A stretch of 64,000 nt of DNA from Natrinema versiforme JCM 10478 (GCF_000337195.1 NZ_AOID01000021.1:37227-101226); one strand, 5' to 3'. Counted from the stretch's first letter, positions 1 to 9,543 are shown. The notes: a model not told the origin generated them from the letters alone. Numbers and translations: made by a program.

Positions 1-189
1 GAGACGCCCCGTCCGAACCCGCTCGAGTACCGCGTCTTCGTCGGGGATCGATTCGACCGTAAGGCGATCGCTCGCCCGCTCGAGGGCCCGGGGGATCTCG
101 GCCGCGGGCGGGTGGCCACCGACGTAGGCGACGGTGCTGTCGTCCGTCGTCGCGTCCGCACCGTTCGGAATCGCGGTCGGCCGGGTCAT
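1..189 (-). CDS. N-terminal fragment of a probable signalling protein (receiver-like/PAS kinase type)
   Basis: The reading frame starts with ATG at 189 and runs off the left edge, so only 63 residues are visible. They begin MTRPTAIPNGADA, followed by VAYVGGHPP and a helix and strand pattern with RLTVESIPDEDAVLERVRTG. In haloarchaea this arrangement (short strand, invariant Gly, amphipathic helix, then a stretch like a degenerate receiver domain) is usual at the N-terminus of PAS-type histidine kinases and bacterio-opsin-activator-like regulators. No phospho-acceptor residue is visible in this fragment. The family assignment is an inference from pattern only. The start is divergent from the PPOX-fold gene at 323. 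Confidence 0.55.
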   Translation of the reverse strand, partial: MTRPTAIPNGADATTDDSTVAYVGGHPPAAEIPRALERASDRLTVESIPDEDAVLERVRTGRL

Positions 190-322
190 GAAAGAACCAC
201 TGAATGTATCGCGAAGAGGGCCGACGAGGTAATAAGCCGTGTGGCAGTCCCCGGCGAGCGCGGCCGCCGCGCCGGCACCGCCATGGCGGCCGCTTTTGTC
301 GCTGCCCGTTCCCGAATCGACC

Positions 323-724
323 GTGTCGACCGTTCCAGCCGAGGCTGAACGCCTGCTCGAGAGCGAGCCGCTGATGGCCCATCTGGGGACCTGTGCCGAG
401 GGCCGGCCCCACGTCGCAGCCGTCTGGTACCGGTACGCGGACGGGGTCGTCGAGATCGTCACGACCGGTCGGAAACTGGCCAACATCAAGGACAACCCGC
501 GGGTCGCCCTCTCGATACAGCAAGACGACGCCGGACAGACGCAGTGGATGGTGTCGCTGCTCGGGACGGCGACGGTCGTCGCGGACGAGGCGGAGACGGC
601 CGCAGCCCGCCGCCGGATCAACGAGAAGTACGACGCGGAGCCGGACGCCTACGCCGACAACACACTCGTTCGGATCGATGTCGGGTCGGCGACCTACCGG
701 ACCTACGACGACGCCCTCGAGTGA
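323..724 (+). CDS. Pyridoxamine 5'-phosphate oxidase-fold (PPOX/F420-binding type) protein
   Basis: A 133-residue protein with the split-barrel flavin or deazaflavin-binding fold. It shows the family pattern of an N-terminal helix, then MAHLGTCAEGRPHVAAVWYRY, a strand VVEIVTTG and the KLANIKDNPRVALSIQ segment. The frame is open further upstream to a GTG at 239, but those residues (WQSPASAAAAPAPPW and onward) are low-complexity. GTG at 323 gives the usual length and N-terminus (STVPAEAERLLES). Members reduce or oxidise F420, FMN or haem-type substrates; the substrate cannot be read here. A second PPOX-fold gene sits at 18629-19093. Confidence 0.85.
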   Translation: MSTVPAEAERLLESEPLMAHLGTCAEGRPHVAAVWYRYADGVVEIVTTGRKLANIKDNPRVALSIQQDDAGQTQWMVSLLGTATVVADEAETAAARRRINEKYDAEPDAYADNTLVRIDVGSATYRTYDDALE

Positions 725-757
725 CCGACAGCGTCCTCGAGCGATCGACGCCGGTCC

Positions 758-1873
758 TTACTCGCGATCCCTTCCCGGCGACGGCCCGCGCAGCCCTGGG
801 TGGGTCCCCAGCTCGCGGACGCGGCGCATCCGGGCGCGGAGATCCGAGGGGGTCCCCGGTGCGGACTGCTCGACGGCAGTCCCGTCATCGCCGTCGCCGC
901 CCTCGAGTTCGTCGACCGGTTTCGGGAACGTCCGGAGGTCCTTGTGGATTGCGAGGCCGGCGTACGCACCGTCGCCGATGGCGATCGTGGTCTGGTTCTG
1001 GCCGTGGGTGACATCGCCGACAGCATAGACGCCCGCGACACTGGTCTCCCGGTTTTCGTCGACATCGATCGCGCCGTCCTCGTCCAGTTCGCAGCCGAGG
1101 TCGGCGGCGAGGTCGGCGTTGTACGCGGAGCCGTACATCGCGAAGCCGCCGAGGTAGTCCCGCTCGGTCCCGTCGGCCAACGCGAGACCGCCGAGCCACG
1201 GCGGCTCGTCCGCGTCGATGCTCTCGTCGTCGTACGCGGAGACGACGGCCGTGTCGATCCGATCGACCGGGTGGGCCTCGAGTTGCGCCTCGGTTTCGTC
1301 GTCCCACTCCGGTTCGCGGTCGTTCAACAGGAGGTCGACGTCGGCCGTGAAGTTACACATCGTCATCGCGACGTGGGCCGCGCTCTCGGTGTGACCGAGG
1401 ACGAAAACCGGGCCGTCACCCAGCGTGTACGCGTCGCAATGTAAGCAGTAGTGCAGGCCGCGGCCGGTAAAGCGCTCGAGTTCCGGCACCTCAGGGCTGC
1501 GGTCGCGGAAGCCGGTCGCGAAGACGACTCTGTCGGCGTCGACCGTCGCGTGGGTCGCCTCGAGTCGAAATCGGGGATCGTCAGCGGTGCCGGCCTCGTC
1601 GCCGCCCAGTTCCGTCACGGACTCGACGGCGTCCGGATAGAAGTCACCCCCGTAGTGCTCGAGTTGCGCGACGGCGTGGGCTGCCAGTTCCGATCCGGAG
1701 ACGGTCTCCGAGACGCCCGGCATGTTGTGGACGTGGGTGACCGCCGCGTGACGGCCGCCCTCCTTCTCGAAGACGACCGTGCGGTGGCCGAGCCGAGTCG
1801 TGTACAGCGCGGTCGTCAGACCGGCGGGGCCGCCGCCGATAACGGCGACCTCGTACTCGAGGGGATCGCTCAT
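758..1873 (-). CDS. FAD-dependent thioredoxin reductase-like oxidoreductase
   Basis: This 371-residue flavoprotein has the FAD-binding GGGPAG motif at residues 13-18. Its central CLHC pair (C143 and C146) sits where thioredoxin reductases carry CxxC. The late motif GVYAVGDVTHGQNQ binds the FAD pyrophosphate. The insert around VFVLGHTESAAHVAM occupies the second nucleotide-binding position, but the classic GGGDSA is replaced by GHTESA, so NAD(P)H use is uncertain. A C-terminal tail of about 50 residues rich in Arg and Pro goes beyond the family's usual end. The enzyme probably transfers electrons to a disulfide or similar acceptor in the cytoplasm; the partner is unknown. The next clear thioredoxin gene is about 10 kb away. 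Confidence 0.85.
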   Translation of the reverse strand: MSDPLEYEVAVIGGGPAGLTTALYTTRLGHRTVVFEKEGGRHAAVTHVHNMPGVSETVSGSELAAHAVAQLEHYGGDFYPDAVESVTELGGDEAGTADDPRFRLEATHATVDADRVVFATGFRDRSPEVPELERFTGRGLHYCLHCDAYTLGDGPVFVLGHTESAAHVAMTMCNFTADVDLLLNDREPEWDDETEAQLEAHPVDRIDTAVVSAYDDESIDADEPPWLGGLALADGTERDYLGGFAMYGSAYNADLAADLGCELDEDGAIDVDENRETSVAGVYAVGDVTHGQNQTTIAIGDGAYAGLAIHKDLRTFPKPVDELEGGDGDDGTAVEQSAPGTPSDLRARMRRVRELGTHPGLRGPSPGRDRE

Positions 1874-2021
1874 GACACGCCCACTCGGACCCCCAGCGGG
1901 TTGAGGCTGGGCCGTGAATATGCGGCTACAGCGGGCCGCGATCCCCTCCTCGTATCAGGCGGACTGGTAGTCTCCGCGGTTCCGAAAGGGGTTGAAACGG
2001 GTCCGCGGTGGCGGTGGTGGT

Positions 2022-2912
2022 ATGAGCCAGTTCCGCGACATCGACCTCGAGCTCCCCGCGACGGAATCGGGCGACGCCGACCTCGAGCACGGCTCGATCT
2101 TCTTCGTCGGCACCGCGACGGTGATCCTCGAATACGCCGGCTTCACGATCCTCACGGACCCTAATTTCCTCCACAGCGGCGATCACGTCCACCTCGGCTA
2201 CGGCATCACGTCCCGGCGGCGGACCGACCCGGCGATGGATATCGATGACCTGCCGCCGATCGACTTCGTCTTGCTCTCACACTACCACGGCGACCACTTC
2301 GACCGCGTCGCCGAGGCGAAACTCGACAAGGACTTGCCGATCGTCACGACCCATCACGCCGCCGCGGAACTTTCGGAGAAGGGCTTTCGCGAGACCCACC
2401 TGCTCGAGACGTGGGAGGTGTGTCATATCCGGAAGGGAGACGCGCGCCTGACGATCACGGCGATGCCCGGTCGCCACGGCCCGCCGGTCGTCTCGAAGGG
2501 GCTGCCGCCGGTGATGGGCAGCATGCTCGAGTTCCGATCCGGTGATGTGGGTCCGGATGAGCCACCGTTTGTGCGGCTCTACGTCTCCGGCGATACGGTC
2601 GTCTACGACGCCCTCGAGGAGATTCCCGAGCGCTACCCCGAGATCGATCTCGCACTGTTGCATCTGGGTGGGACGCGGATTCTCGGCGTCCTCCTGACGA
2701 TGGACGCCGAACAAGGGGCCGAGGCCGTCGACCTGATCGACGCCGACACCGCGATTCCGATCCACTACAACGACTACGAGGTGTTCCGGTCGCCGCTCTC
2801 GAACTTCAAGGCCGCCGTGGAGAAGGCGGGGCTCGAGGACCGGGTGGAGTACCTCGAGCACGGCGAGAGCTACGAGTTCGAACCGCCGTCGGGCCGTGAT
2901 CGGAGCGGGTGA
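2022..2912 (+). CDS. UlaG-like metallo-beta-lactamase-fold hydrolase
   Basis: This is a 296-residue cytoplasmic metallohydrolase. The metal-binding motif LSHYHGDHFD gives H87, H89, D91 and H92. Further ligands are likely at GRHGPP and in the late block YVSGDTVVYD, with IPIHYND near the end, which is the arrangement of the L-ascorbate-6-phosphate lactonase (UlaG) branch. ATG at 2022 (MSQFRDIDLEL) is preferred over an in-frame start 30 bases upstream, which would add only a Gly-rich stretch read from GGTGGCGGTGG. The substrate is not known. It is followed by the inverted-repeat element at 2962. Confidence 0.88.
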   Translation: MSQFRDIDLELPATESGDADLEHGSIFFVGTATVILEYAGFTILTDPNFLHSGDHVHLGYGITSRRRTDPAMDIDDLPPIDFVLLSHYHGDHFDRVAEAKLDKDLPIVTTHHAAAELSEKGFRETHLLETWEVCHIRKGDARLTITAMPGRHGPPVVSKGLPPVMGSMLEFRSGDVGPDEPPFVRLYVSGDTVVYDALEEIPERYPEIDLALLHLGGTRILGVLLTMDAEQGAEAVDLIDADTAIPIHYNDYEVFRSPLSNFKAAVEKAGLEDRVEYLEHGESYEFEPPSGRDRSG

Positions 2913-3312
2913 GCGGTCGGTTCGTTTGGATAGCGTCTCGATCCGGCTCGAGCAACCGATATGCGGTGGCGCGCGCTGGGCAGCGGTGAACAAGAGTGAA
3001 CCGCAGCCCAAAGCTCCGTGCGAGCGAATCGGCTGGGGAGGGCGTGGAAATCACTATTGCCACGATAGCAGAGCGCTTGGTGTCATGCTCACCAACGAAG
3101 AGCGTCCTGCTCGTGCTGGCGGCACGGAATCACCACACCCTCCCCAGCCGATTCGCTCAGTCACTCCGTTCCGTCGCTCATCCCTCGCACAGCTTCGAAC
3201 CGCAGTTCGCCGGTCGCTCACTGCGGTTCAGCGCGCGCCACCGCAGGCCGCTGTCGATCCTGACCGATGCGGCGTCGGCAAACAGTAGTGTCAGAACCTC
3301 GAGCGCTGCGAA
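2913..3312. other. Intergenic stretch without a supported gene
   Basis: The 400 bases between the convergent hydrolase and deoxyhypusine synthase genes hold a nested inverted-repeat element (2962-3245). Short open frames cross it on both strands, but none has a plausible start, composition or recognisable protein pattern. Confidence 0.7.
2962..3245. repeat. 284-bp nested inverted-repeat element, MITE-like
   Basis: The outer arms are a perfect 17-bp inverted repeat, TGCGGTGGCGCGCGCTG at 2962-2978 and its complement at 3229-3245. Inside them a 10-bp pair, TGAACCGCAG at 2997-3006 and its complement at 3221-3230, nests in the same order. A 26-bp pair with one mismatch follows, at 3022-3047 and 3133-3158. 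The whole unit could therefore fold as one long interrupted hairpin. It encodes no protein that I can support. The three concentric inverted pairs are seen directly. Mobility, or a repeated occurrence in the genome, is an inference. No target-site duplication is evident. Confidence 0.7.
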
Positions 3313-4371
3313 TCAATTCTCGAGCCGTTCGCGCGCAGCGGCGACCACCAGCGGGAGCGTGATCGTCGCGTCGGCGTAGACCGAGACGTTGTCGGCGTCT
3401 TTCTCGAGTTTGCCCCACGAGCGGGCCTCGTCTAAGGTCGCGCCGGAGAGACCGCCGGTCTGTTTGGGGTCCATCGTGAGCTGGACGGCGTAGTCGTAGG
3501 CGTCGGGCGAGACCAGCATCGTCTGGAGGGTGAAGTTCTTCGGGACGCCGCCGCCGACGACGAACGCGCCGGCCTCGTCGGCCTCGAAGGCGATGTCCGT
3601 AAGCGGGGTCATGTCCGCCAGCGCGTCGAGCGAAAAGTCGGAGGTCTGGGAGTACATCCACGCCTGCAGGCCGAGCACGGAGTCCTGAATCGCGGGGCAG
3701 TAGATCGGCACGTCGTTCTCGTAGGCCGCCGCGGCGATGCCGGCGTCCTCGTCGACGTCGTCGCGTTCGTTGACCTCGGCGTTGGCCCGGCCGAGTTCCT
3801 CTGTGAGCCGCTGGATCGGGACGACGCCGTCCTCCTCGAGGACCGGGAAGACCTCCTCGCGCAGGTGGGACTCGAAGGTCGCGAAGAACTCCTGTGGGAG
3901 GTAGACGTTGTAGATGCGGTCGACCTCCTCGTCGCGTAAGGTCTCGTCGTGTTCGCGCTCGGTCTTGCCCTCCTCGTGGACCGCGCCGTGGTGGTGTTTG
4001 CCGCCGATGGCCTCGATGGAATCGTGGGTGAGGTTCGCCCCCGTCGTGACGAGGACGTCGATGTGGCCGTCCCGGATCAGGTCGGCGACGATCGCGCGCA
4101 TCCCCGTCGGGACCATCGCGCCCGCCAGCCCGAAGAAGACGGTCACGTCGTCGTCGAACATCGACTCGGTCACGTCGACGGCCTCGTGGAGGTCCGCCGC
4201 GCCGACGCCGGCCGACCCGTACTCGTCTGCGAGTTCGCCGACCGTCATGCCCGCGCGGACCTCCGCGTGGCCGACGGGATCGTGCGAGAACGTCTCCCGT
4301 TCGGGCTCGTGGTGGCCGCCTGTCGCCTCGCTGTCGCCGTCGTCGCTCCCGTGCTCGTGGTCGTCGCTCAT
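3313..4371 (-). CDS. dys: Deoxyhypusine synthase
   Basis: A 352-residue enzyme that transfers the aminobutyl group of spermidine to a lysine of archaeal translation factor aIF5A, the first step of hypusine formation. The catalytic lysine of the family lies in SGATLDEARSWGKLEKD (K321 here), followed by the conserved VYADATITLPL. NAD-binding regions are visible in VTTGANLTHDSIEA and PIYCPAIQDS. An N-terminal extension of about 30 residues rich in His, Asp and Glu precedes the conserved core. The frame is open to an upstream ATG at 4392, but ATG at 4371 (MSDDHEHG) is the more likely start. Convergent with the hydrolase gene; no co-transcribed partner is evident. Confidence 0.93.
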   Translation of the reverse strand: MSDDHEHGSDDGDSEATGGHHEPERETFSHDPVGHAEVRAGMTVGELADEYGSAGVGAADLHEAVDVTESMFDDDVTVFFGLAGAMVPTGMRAIVADLIRDGHIDVLVTTGANLTHDSIEAIGGKHHHGAVHEEGKTEREHDETLRDEEVDRIYNVYLPQEFFATFESHLREEVFPVLEEDGVVPIQRLTEELGRANAEVNERDDVDEDAGIAAAAYENDVPIYCPAIQDSVLGLQAWMYSQTSDFSLDALADMTPLTDIAFEADEAGAFVVGGGVPKNFTLQTMLVSPDAYDYAVQLTMDPKQTGGLSGATLDEARSWGKLEKDADNVSVYADATITLPLVVAAARERLEN

Positions 4372-4480
4372 GTTTTCGCATCCGCGAGCCAACGGTTTGA
4401 ACGCCGCGGTTCGGATCGTTTCTCGCCTCGAGCCGACCGAATCGCCGACGGGGTCACTGCTGTCGCTTCGGCAACCGGGC

Positions 4481-6046
4481 TCAGGGCTCCTTATCGAGGC
4501 CGACGATTTCGAACCGCGCGCCGCCGCGAGCGCTGTCGGTCACGCCGATCGACCAGCCGTGTGCCTCCGCGATCTCTTTCACGATCGGCAGGCCGAAGCC
4601 GGTGCCGTCCGCTCGAGTCGTCCGGCCGAAATCGAACACGGCTGCCCGGTCCGCCTCGGGAATCCCCGGGCCGTCGTCGGCCACGTAAACCCCGTCCTCG
4701 CAGTCACCGACCGTGATCGTCACCGGTGGCGGACAGTGGTCGATAGCGTTCCGAAAGAGGTTCTCGAACACCTGTTGGAGGCGGCTCGCGTCACCCTGTA
4801 CCGTTCGAGTCGTCTCGACGGTGAGTTCTCCGGTGTCCGTCTCGATCATCTCCCAGCTGTTTGCGGCACACGTCGCAAGCGAGACCGGCTCCGGGTCCTC
4901 GATGGCGTTCCCTCGGCGAGCCAGCGTCAGGAGATCCTCGATGAGTTCGCGCATGCGCTCGTGGGCCGCCGCCACTCGATCGACGTGCGGGTTCTCAACG
5001 TCGTCGGACAGCATCTGAAGATGTCCCGAGGCGACGTTCAGCGGGTTCCGGAGGTCGTGGCTGATGACGTGTGCGAACTGCTCGAGTTGTTCGTTCCGGC
5101 GTCGAACCAGGTCCTCGGCCTGCTTGCGTTTGACCAGTCCGCCGAGGTTTTTCGCGACGTCGGTGACGTCCCTGACGAGCGCTTCGTCGCTGTCCCGGGC
5201 GTCCCGTAAGAAGAACACGAGGACCGCGACGACGGACTCCTCGTCCTCGGTCTTCACGGGGACGCTCAGGGCGGCCCGAAGGCCACATTCGGCGGCCGTT
5301 TCGGTTCGGTGGAAGACGGACGGTGGCTCCCGTGAGACGTCGGTGATCCACTCTCGCCGGCCGGACTCGTAGACGCGTCCGGGAAGGCCCGAGCCGGGCG
5401 CGAAGGTCACGGCTTCGCTCCGTTCGAGGAACCGATCGCAGTCGGCGTCGTCAGTGTGGCCAGCGATGAATTCGAGTTCGTCGCTCGCAGCCGCCGGCTG
5501 CCACACTTCTCCGTATGCCCACTCGGTGTAGTCACAGATCGACTGGAGCGTCGTCTCGAAGCCGTCCTGAAGCGTTTCCGCCGTTCCGATACAGCGACTG
5601 GTTTCGGTCAGGAGTCGCCGTTTTGCCTTGGCTCGTTCGCGCTCGGTGATGTCGGTATAGAGAGCGATGCCGTCGATCGACGTTGACTCGTCACACGGGA
5701 TACTCCTGTGAAGGAACTCCCCGAGCCCGTCGGCAGTCCGGCGCGTGAGCTGCTGTGAGGTCGTTTCGCCGTCTTTCGTGGCACCGTCGATGTCGCTCGC
5801 CTCTCCCGCATACTCCGCCGGAATGATCCAGTCGTTGAGCGACTCCCCGCCGATGTCCCCCGCTTCGTACCCGAACGTCTCCTCGAAGGCGTCGTTGACG
5901 TTTCGAACGATCGGTTCCCCGTCGACGAATTCGAACTCGACGACCGCGTCCTGTACGTTTTCGACGAGGTGCTGATACCGAGCGGCTGCCCCGTGGCCGC
6001 TCGAGGCGGCAGTCGTCAGTGAGTCTTCCCCATCAGACTCAGTCAT
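4481..6046 (-). CDS. PAS-GAF sensor histidine kinase
   Basis: A 521-residue soluble sensor kinase. Residues about 22-135 form a PAS domain (VENVQDAVVEFEF ... ALYTDITERERA). Residues about 145-305 form a GAF domain beginning LLTETSRCIGTAETLQDGF, with GLPGRVYESGR. A dimerisation/phospho-acceptor helix follows with H330 in FAHVISHDLRNPL. The ATPase domain carries the N box (VFENLFRNAIDH), G1 (VADDGPGIP) and G2 (GTGFGLPIVKEI) motifs. No transmembrane segment is visible, so it senses a cytoplasmic signal, perhaps redox or a small ligand. No response regulator is adjacent; the nearest stand-alone receiver gene is at 25819. Confidence 0.92.
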   Translation of the reverse strand: MTESDGEDSLTTAASSGHGAAARYQHLVENVQDAVVEFEFVDGEPIVRNVNDAFEETFGYEAGDIGGESLNDWIIPAEYAGEASDIDGATKDGETTSQQLTRRTADGLGEFLHRSIPCDESTSIDGIALYTDITERERAKAKRRLLTETSRCIGTAETLQDGFETTLQSICDYTEWAYGEVWQPAAASDELEFIAGHTDDADCDRFLERSEAVTFAPGSGLPGRVYESGRREWITDVSREPPSVFHRTETAAECGLRAALSVPVKTEDEESVVAVLVFFLRDARDSDEALVRDVTDVAKNLGGLVKRKQAEDLVRRRNEQLEQFAHVISHDLRNPLNVASGHLQMLSDDVENPHVDRVAAAHERMRELIEDLLTLARRGNAIEDPEPVSLATCAANSWEMIETDTGELTVETTRTVQGDASRLQQVFENLFRNAIDHCPPPVTITVGDCEDGVYVADDGPGIPEADRAAVFDFGRTTRADGTGFGLPIVKEIAEAHGWSIGVTDSARGGARFEIVGLDKEP

Positions 6047-6184
6047 TCACGCGAGATAACACGGCCCGGACAAATAACGTCCCTGATTAGCACGGTGCGC
6101 AGTGCTCAGACCGAGCAAACGGGACGATACTCGCGTCGGGTTCCCGGTCCCGTCAGTGCGGACGATCGAGACGCGAGTCCGTCC

Positions 6185-6952
6185 TCACAGCCCCGTCGGA
6201 ACCTCGAGGAATGCCGTCTCGAGGCCCCACTCCGCGACTAACTCCTGTAGCGATCGCACGCCGAAGGTCTCCGTCGCGTAGTGGCCCGCGAGGAAGACGT
6301 GGATGCCGGCCTCCTGGGCCTCGTGGTAGGCTTTGCCTTTCCCCTCGCCGGTCACCAGCGCGTCGGCGTCCGTTGCGGCGGCCTCGTCCAGCCAGTCGAC
6401 CCCGCTGCCGGTGACGATCGCCACGTCCTCGATCTCGTCGGGGCCGAAGTCGAGGTGTTGGACCGGCTGCCCGCCCGTCTCGAGGGTTTCCTCGAGTTGC
6501 TCGCGCAGTTCGTCGGGGGCGTAGGCGTCGGCCGCCGTCCCGCGCTGGCCGATGTACTTGGGGCCAAGTTCGCCGAAGGGGGCGCGGTCCTCGAGGCCGA
6601 GCACGTCGGCGACGCCGGCGGCGTTGCCCAGTTCCTGCTGGCCGTCCAGCGGGAGATGGGAGACGTACAGCGCGAGGTCATTGTCGATCAAGGGCGCGAT
6701 GCGGTCGTAGGTCCGCCCGGTTACGCGGTCGAAGCCGCCCCACGAGAGCCCGTGGTGGACGACCAGCAGGTCCGCGTCGGCCTCGACGGCGCGGTCGACG
6801 GTCTCGCGGACGCCGTCGACGGCGACGGCGACGCGCTCGATTTCGGCCTCGTCCGGGCCGATCTGCAGGCCGTTCGCGCTGGCGTCGAGGTCGGCGTAGT
6901 CGGCGGTTCCCAGTTCCTCGTCGAGTCGATCGACGACTGTCGAGAGTTCCAT
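6185..6952 (-). CDS. Nif3-like dinuclear metal centre protein
   Basis: A 255-residue member of the Nif3/YbgI family, which forms toroidal hexamers with a two-metal site. Conserved elements are GLQIGPDEAEIERVAVAVDG near the N-terminus, the metal-binding VVHHGLSWGG at about residues 67-76, VSHLPLD at about 99-105, and the C-terminal block LAGHYATETFGVRSL, which contributes a further His and Glu. The family is often listed as GTP cyclohydrolase I type 2, but its reaction is not settled. The gene reads in the same direction as the histidine kinase, with a gap of about 140 bases. Confidence 0.9.
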   Translation of the reverse strand: MELSTVVDRLDEELGTADYADLDASANGLQIGPDEAEIERVAVAVDGVRETVDRAVEADADLLVVHHGLSWGGFDRVTGRTYDRIAPLIDNDLALYVSHLPLDGQQELGNAAGVADVLGLEDRAPFGELGPKYIGQRGTAADAYAPDELREQLEETLETGGQPVQHLDFGPDEIEDVAIVTGSGVDWLDEAAATDADALVTGEGKGKAYHEAQEAGIHVFLAGHYATETFGVRSLQELVAEWGLETAFLEVPTGL

Positions 6953-7077
6953 GGCCGTTCGTTCGGCGGTGATCGCCTTGTATCCGGCTGATTCCGACCG
7001 ATCCCGCAGGTGATTCCGGCTCGAGTCGGCCGGGAGACACGTGAACGCTCAAATCGAAAAACCGCGCGTCGGACCCG

Positions 7078-9543
7078 CTACATCAGGTAGAACAGCGGGA
7101 ACAGGAACACCCAGACGATGTCGACGAAGTGCCAGTAGAGCCCGAAGTACTCGACGGGCCGGCTGTCCGTGAGGTAGGCGTCGGCGGTCGCGGTGCGGTA
7201 GATCATGAACCCCGCGATGAGCAGGCCGAGGATCACGTGGAACGCGTGCAGTCCGGTCGTCACGAAGTAGATCGAGTAGTTGAGGTCGGTAAACCAGTAA
7301 ATTCCGTGCGAGAATTCGTAGCTCCACTCCCAGCCTTTGATACCGAGGAACGCGAACCCGAGCAACAGCGTGGCCCCCATCGAGGCCAGCAGCCCGCGCT
7401 TGTTCTCGCGTTCGGCCATCACCAGCGCCAGAATGACCGTGAAACTCGAGGACAACAGGACATAGGTGTTACCCAACCCCACGAGCTCGGAGGGCGGGAC
7501 GGTTTCGAACTCGTTCCAGCCCGTGTGGAGCCGCATGAAGATGTACGCGCCGATGACGGCACCGAAGACGATCACGTCCGAGGCGAGGAAGAACCAGACG
7601 CCGAGTTTCGTGCCCCCGACGTTCTCGAACGGCCAGCGCTCGGCGATCGCCAGTTCGGGCGCGTCGAACTCCTCGCGGCCGTACTCGAAGAGCGTGTAGC
7701 CAAGCACCCCGACGCCGACGGCTAACAGCACCGGATGGACGAGATCGGTCGATCCGGCGTCGGGGAACTCCGCCCCGCGCTCGGCGGCGAAGGTGGCGAC
7801 CCACGGCGTCACCCCCGACAGCCCGAGGAACGTGACGAACATGCCGATCCCGATGCCGAACGGCCAGATGCTCGCGTGATCCTCATGGTCCGCCTCGAGC
7901 GGGTCGGTCTGTCCGACGCGTTCGTGTGTCGCCGCGCCACCGTCGGCCGCGGGCGTCGCGTCGTCGACGAACTCGAGGTGGCCGCTGGCGTAGCTTGGCC
8001 GGTCCGGCCAGTTCTCGAGCGGCGGCGGGGAGGTCGTCGCCCACTCGGCGGTCCGGGAGTAGGCCCACGGGTTATCGGGGGCCTCGGGACCGGAGACGAG
8101 ACTCTTGCCGAGCGCGTAGAACATGATGAGGTAGGACGCGCCGAGGACGAAGGCCCCGACCGTCGCCAGCTGGTGATAGAGCGTCAGCTCCGAACTGAAG
8201 TCGAAGACGCGACGCGGTGTCTCCCAGGCCATGAACATCGGGAAGTACAGCAGGTTGAACCCGATGAAGTAGACCGCGAAGTGGAGTTTGCCCAGCGTCT
8301 CGTCGTACATCCGCCCGGTGATCTTCGGCCACCAGTAGTAGATCGCGCCGACTAGCGCCGTCGAGCCGGCGACCATCACGTAGTGGAAGTGGGCGACGAC
8401 CCAGTAGGTGCCCCGGAACTCGTAGTCGAGCACGACGGCACCGAGGAAGACGCCGGTGATCCCCCCGAGAATGAACAGGACCAGCGCGCCGAGATTGAAC
8501 AGGAACGGCGTCGTAAACCGGACCCGACCCTTGACCATCGTGTAGATCAGCGAGAAGACCATCAGATCGAATGGCAGCGAAATCCCGATTGTCGTCGCCA
8601 TGAACAGCGTTTTGATGGGGAGATTGATCGTCGTCAGGAACATGTGGTGCATCCAGACGAGGAACGACTGGACCCCCACGAGGACCATTGCGATGATGAC
8701 CCACTTCCGGCCGACCAGCCGCCGGCCACAGAACGTCTGGAACGTCTCGAAGAGGACCCCGAGCGCGGGGAAGAAGACGATGTACACCTCCGGATGCCCG
8801 AAGAACCAGAACAGGTGCGCCCATAGCAGGCTTGAGCCCTGATCGGTCGCGTAGTACTGGGTCAGTAAGATCCGATCGCTGACCAGCAACAGCAGGGCGG
8901 CGAGCAGCGCCGCGAAGGCAAAGAGCATCATCCAGACGGTCAGCAGGATCGACCACGTAAACAGCGGCATGTTCCACAGGCCGAGCCCCTCCGCGCGCTC
9001 GTAGTGGATCGTCGTGAGGAAGTTGACCGTCGCGATCGTCGTCGACATGACGAACAGGACCAGTGCGAGGATCGTCAGGTTCCCACCGGACGTCGCCGCC
9101 ATCGCCGTGTTGTACATCGGCACGTTCAGCGGGGCGTACATGTACCAGCCGCCCGCGAAGGCCCGGCCCTGAAAGAACGCCAGCGCGAGGAGGATCCCCG
9201 AAAACAGGTAAAACCAGTAACTCATGGCGTTCAGCCGCGGGAACGAGAGGTCCTTCGCTCCGATCTGGAGCGGGACGAGGTAGTTCGCGAACCCGAACGC
9301 AAAGGGCGAGAGGTACCAGAAGACCATCAACAGCCCGTGGTTCGTCACCGCCTGATTGAACTCCTGATTCTCGAGGAGGCCGATCCCGCCGGACTCCCAC
9401 ATGTGCGTGCGGAACAACAGCGCGAGGACGCCGCCGAACAGCAGGAAGAAGATCGCGGTCGCTAAGTAGAGGATGCCGACATCCTTGTGATTGGTCGTGA
9501 CCAGCCACCGCTTGACGGTCGTCCGCGGCGGGAGCTCACTCAT
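7078..9543 (-). CDS. Fused cytochrome c oxidase subunits I and III
   Basis: This 821-residue membrane protein joins two haem-copper oxidase subunits in one chain. Residues 1 to about 530 are subunit I: TTNHKDVGILY at the N-terminus, HPEVY at 250-254 (the Cu-B His and cross-linked Tyr region), the HHMF pair and AHFHYVMV for the haem ligands. A charged linker follows (DPLEADHEDHAS). Residues about 560-821 are subunit III, with seven predicted helices ending in HFVDIVWVFLFPLFYLM. It reduces O2 to water at the cytoplasmic membrane. A strong GGAGGT ribosome-binding site precedes the start. No subunit II gene is adjacent within the window. Confidence 0.95.
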   Translation of the reverse strand: MSELPPRTTVKRWLVTTNHKDVGILYLATAIFFLLFGGVLALLFRTHMWESGGIGLLENQEFNQAVTNHGLLMVFWYLSPFAFGFANYLVPLQIGAKDLSFPRLNAMSYWFYLFSGILLALAFFQGRAFAGGWYMYAPLNVPMYNTAMAATSGGNLTILALVLFVMSTTIATVNFLTTIHYERAEGLGLWNMPLFTWSILLTVWMMLFAFAALLAALLLLVSDRILLTQYYATDQGSSLLWAHLFWFFGHPEVYIVFFPALGVLFETFQTFCGRRLVGRKWVIIAMVLVGVQSFLVWMHHMFLTTINLPIKTLFMATTIGISLPFDLMVFSLIYTMVKGRVRFTTPFLFNLGALVLFILGGITGVFLGAVVLDYEFRGTYWVVAHFHYVMVAGSTALVGAIYYWWPKITGRMYDETLGKLHFAVYFIGFNLLYFPMFMAWETPRRVFDFSSELTLYHQLATVGAFVLGASYLIMFYALGKSLVSGPEAPDNPWAYSRTAEWATTSPPPLENWPDRPSYASGHLEFVDDATPAADGGAATHERVGQTDPLEADHEDHASIWPFGIGIGMFVTFLGLSGVTPWVATFAAERGAEFPDAGSTDLVHPVLLAVGVGVLGYTLFEYGREEFDAPELAIAERWPFENVGGTKLGVWFFLASDVIVFGAVIGAYIFMRLHTGWNEFETVPPSELVGLGNTYVLLSSSFTVILALVMAERENKRGLLASMGATLLLGFAFLGIKGWEWSYEFSHGIYWFTDLNYSIYFVTTGLHAFHVILGLLIAGFMIYRTATADAYLTDSRPVEYFGLYWHFVDIVWVFLFPLFYLM

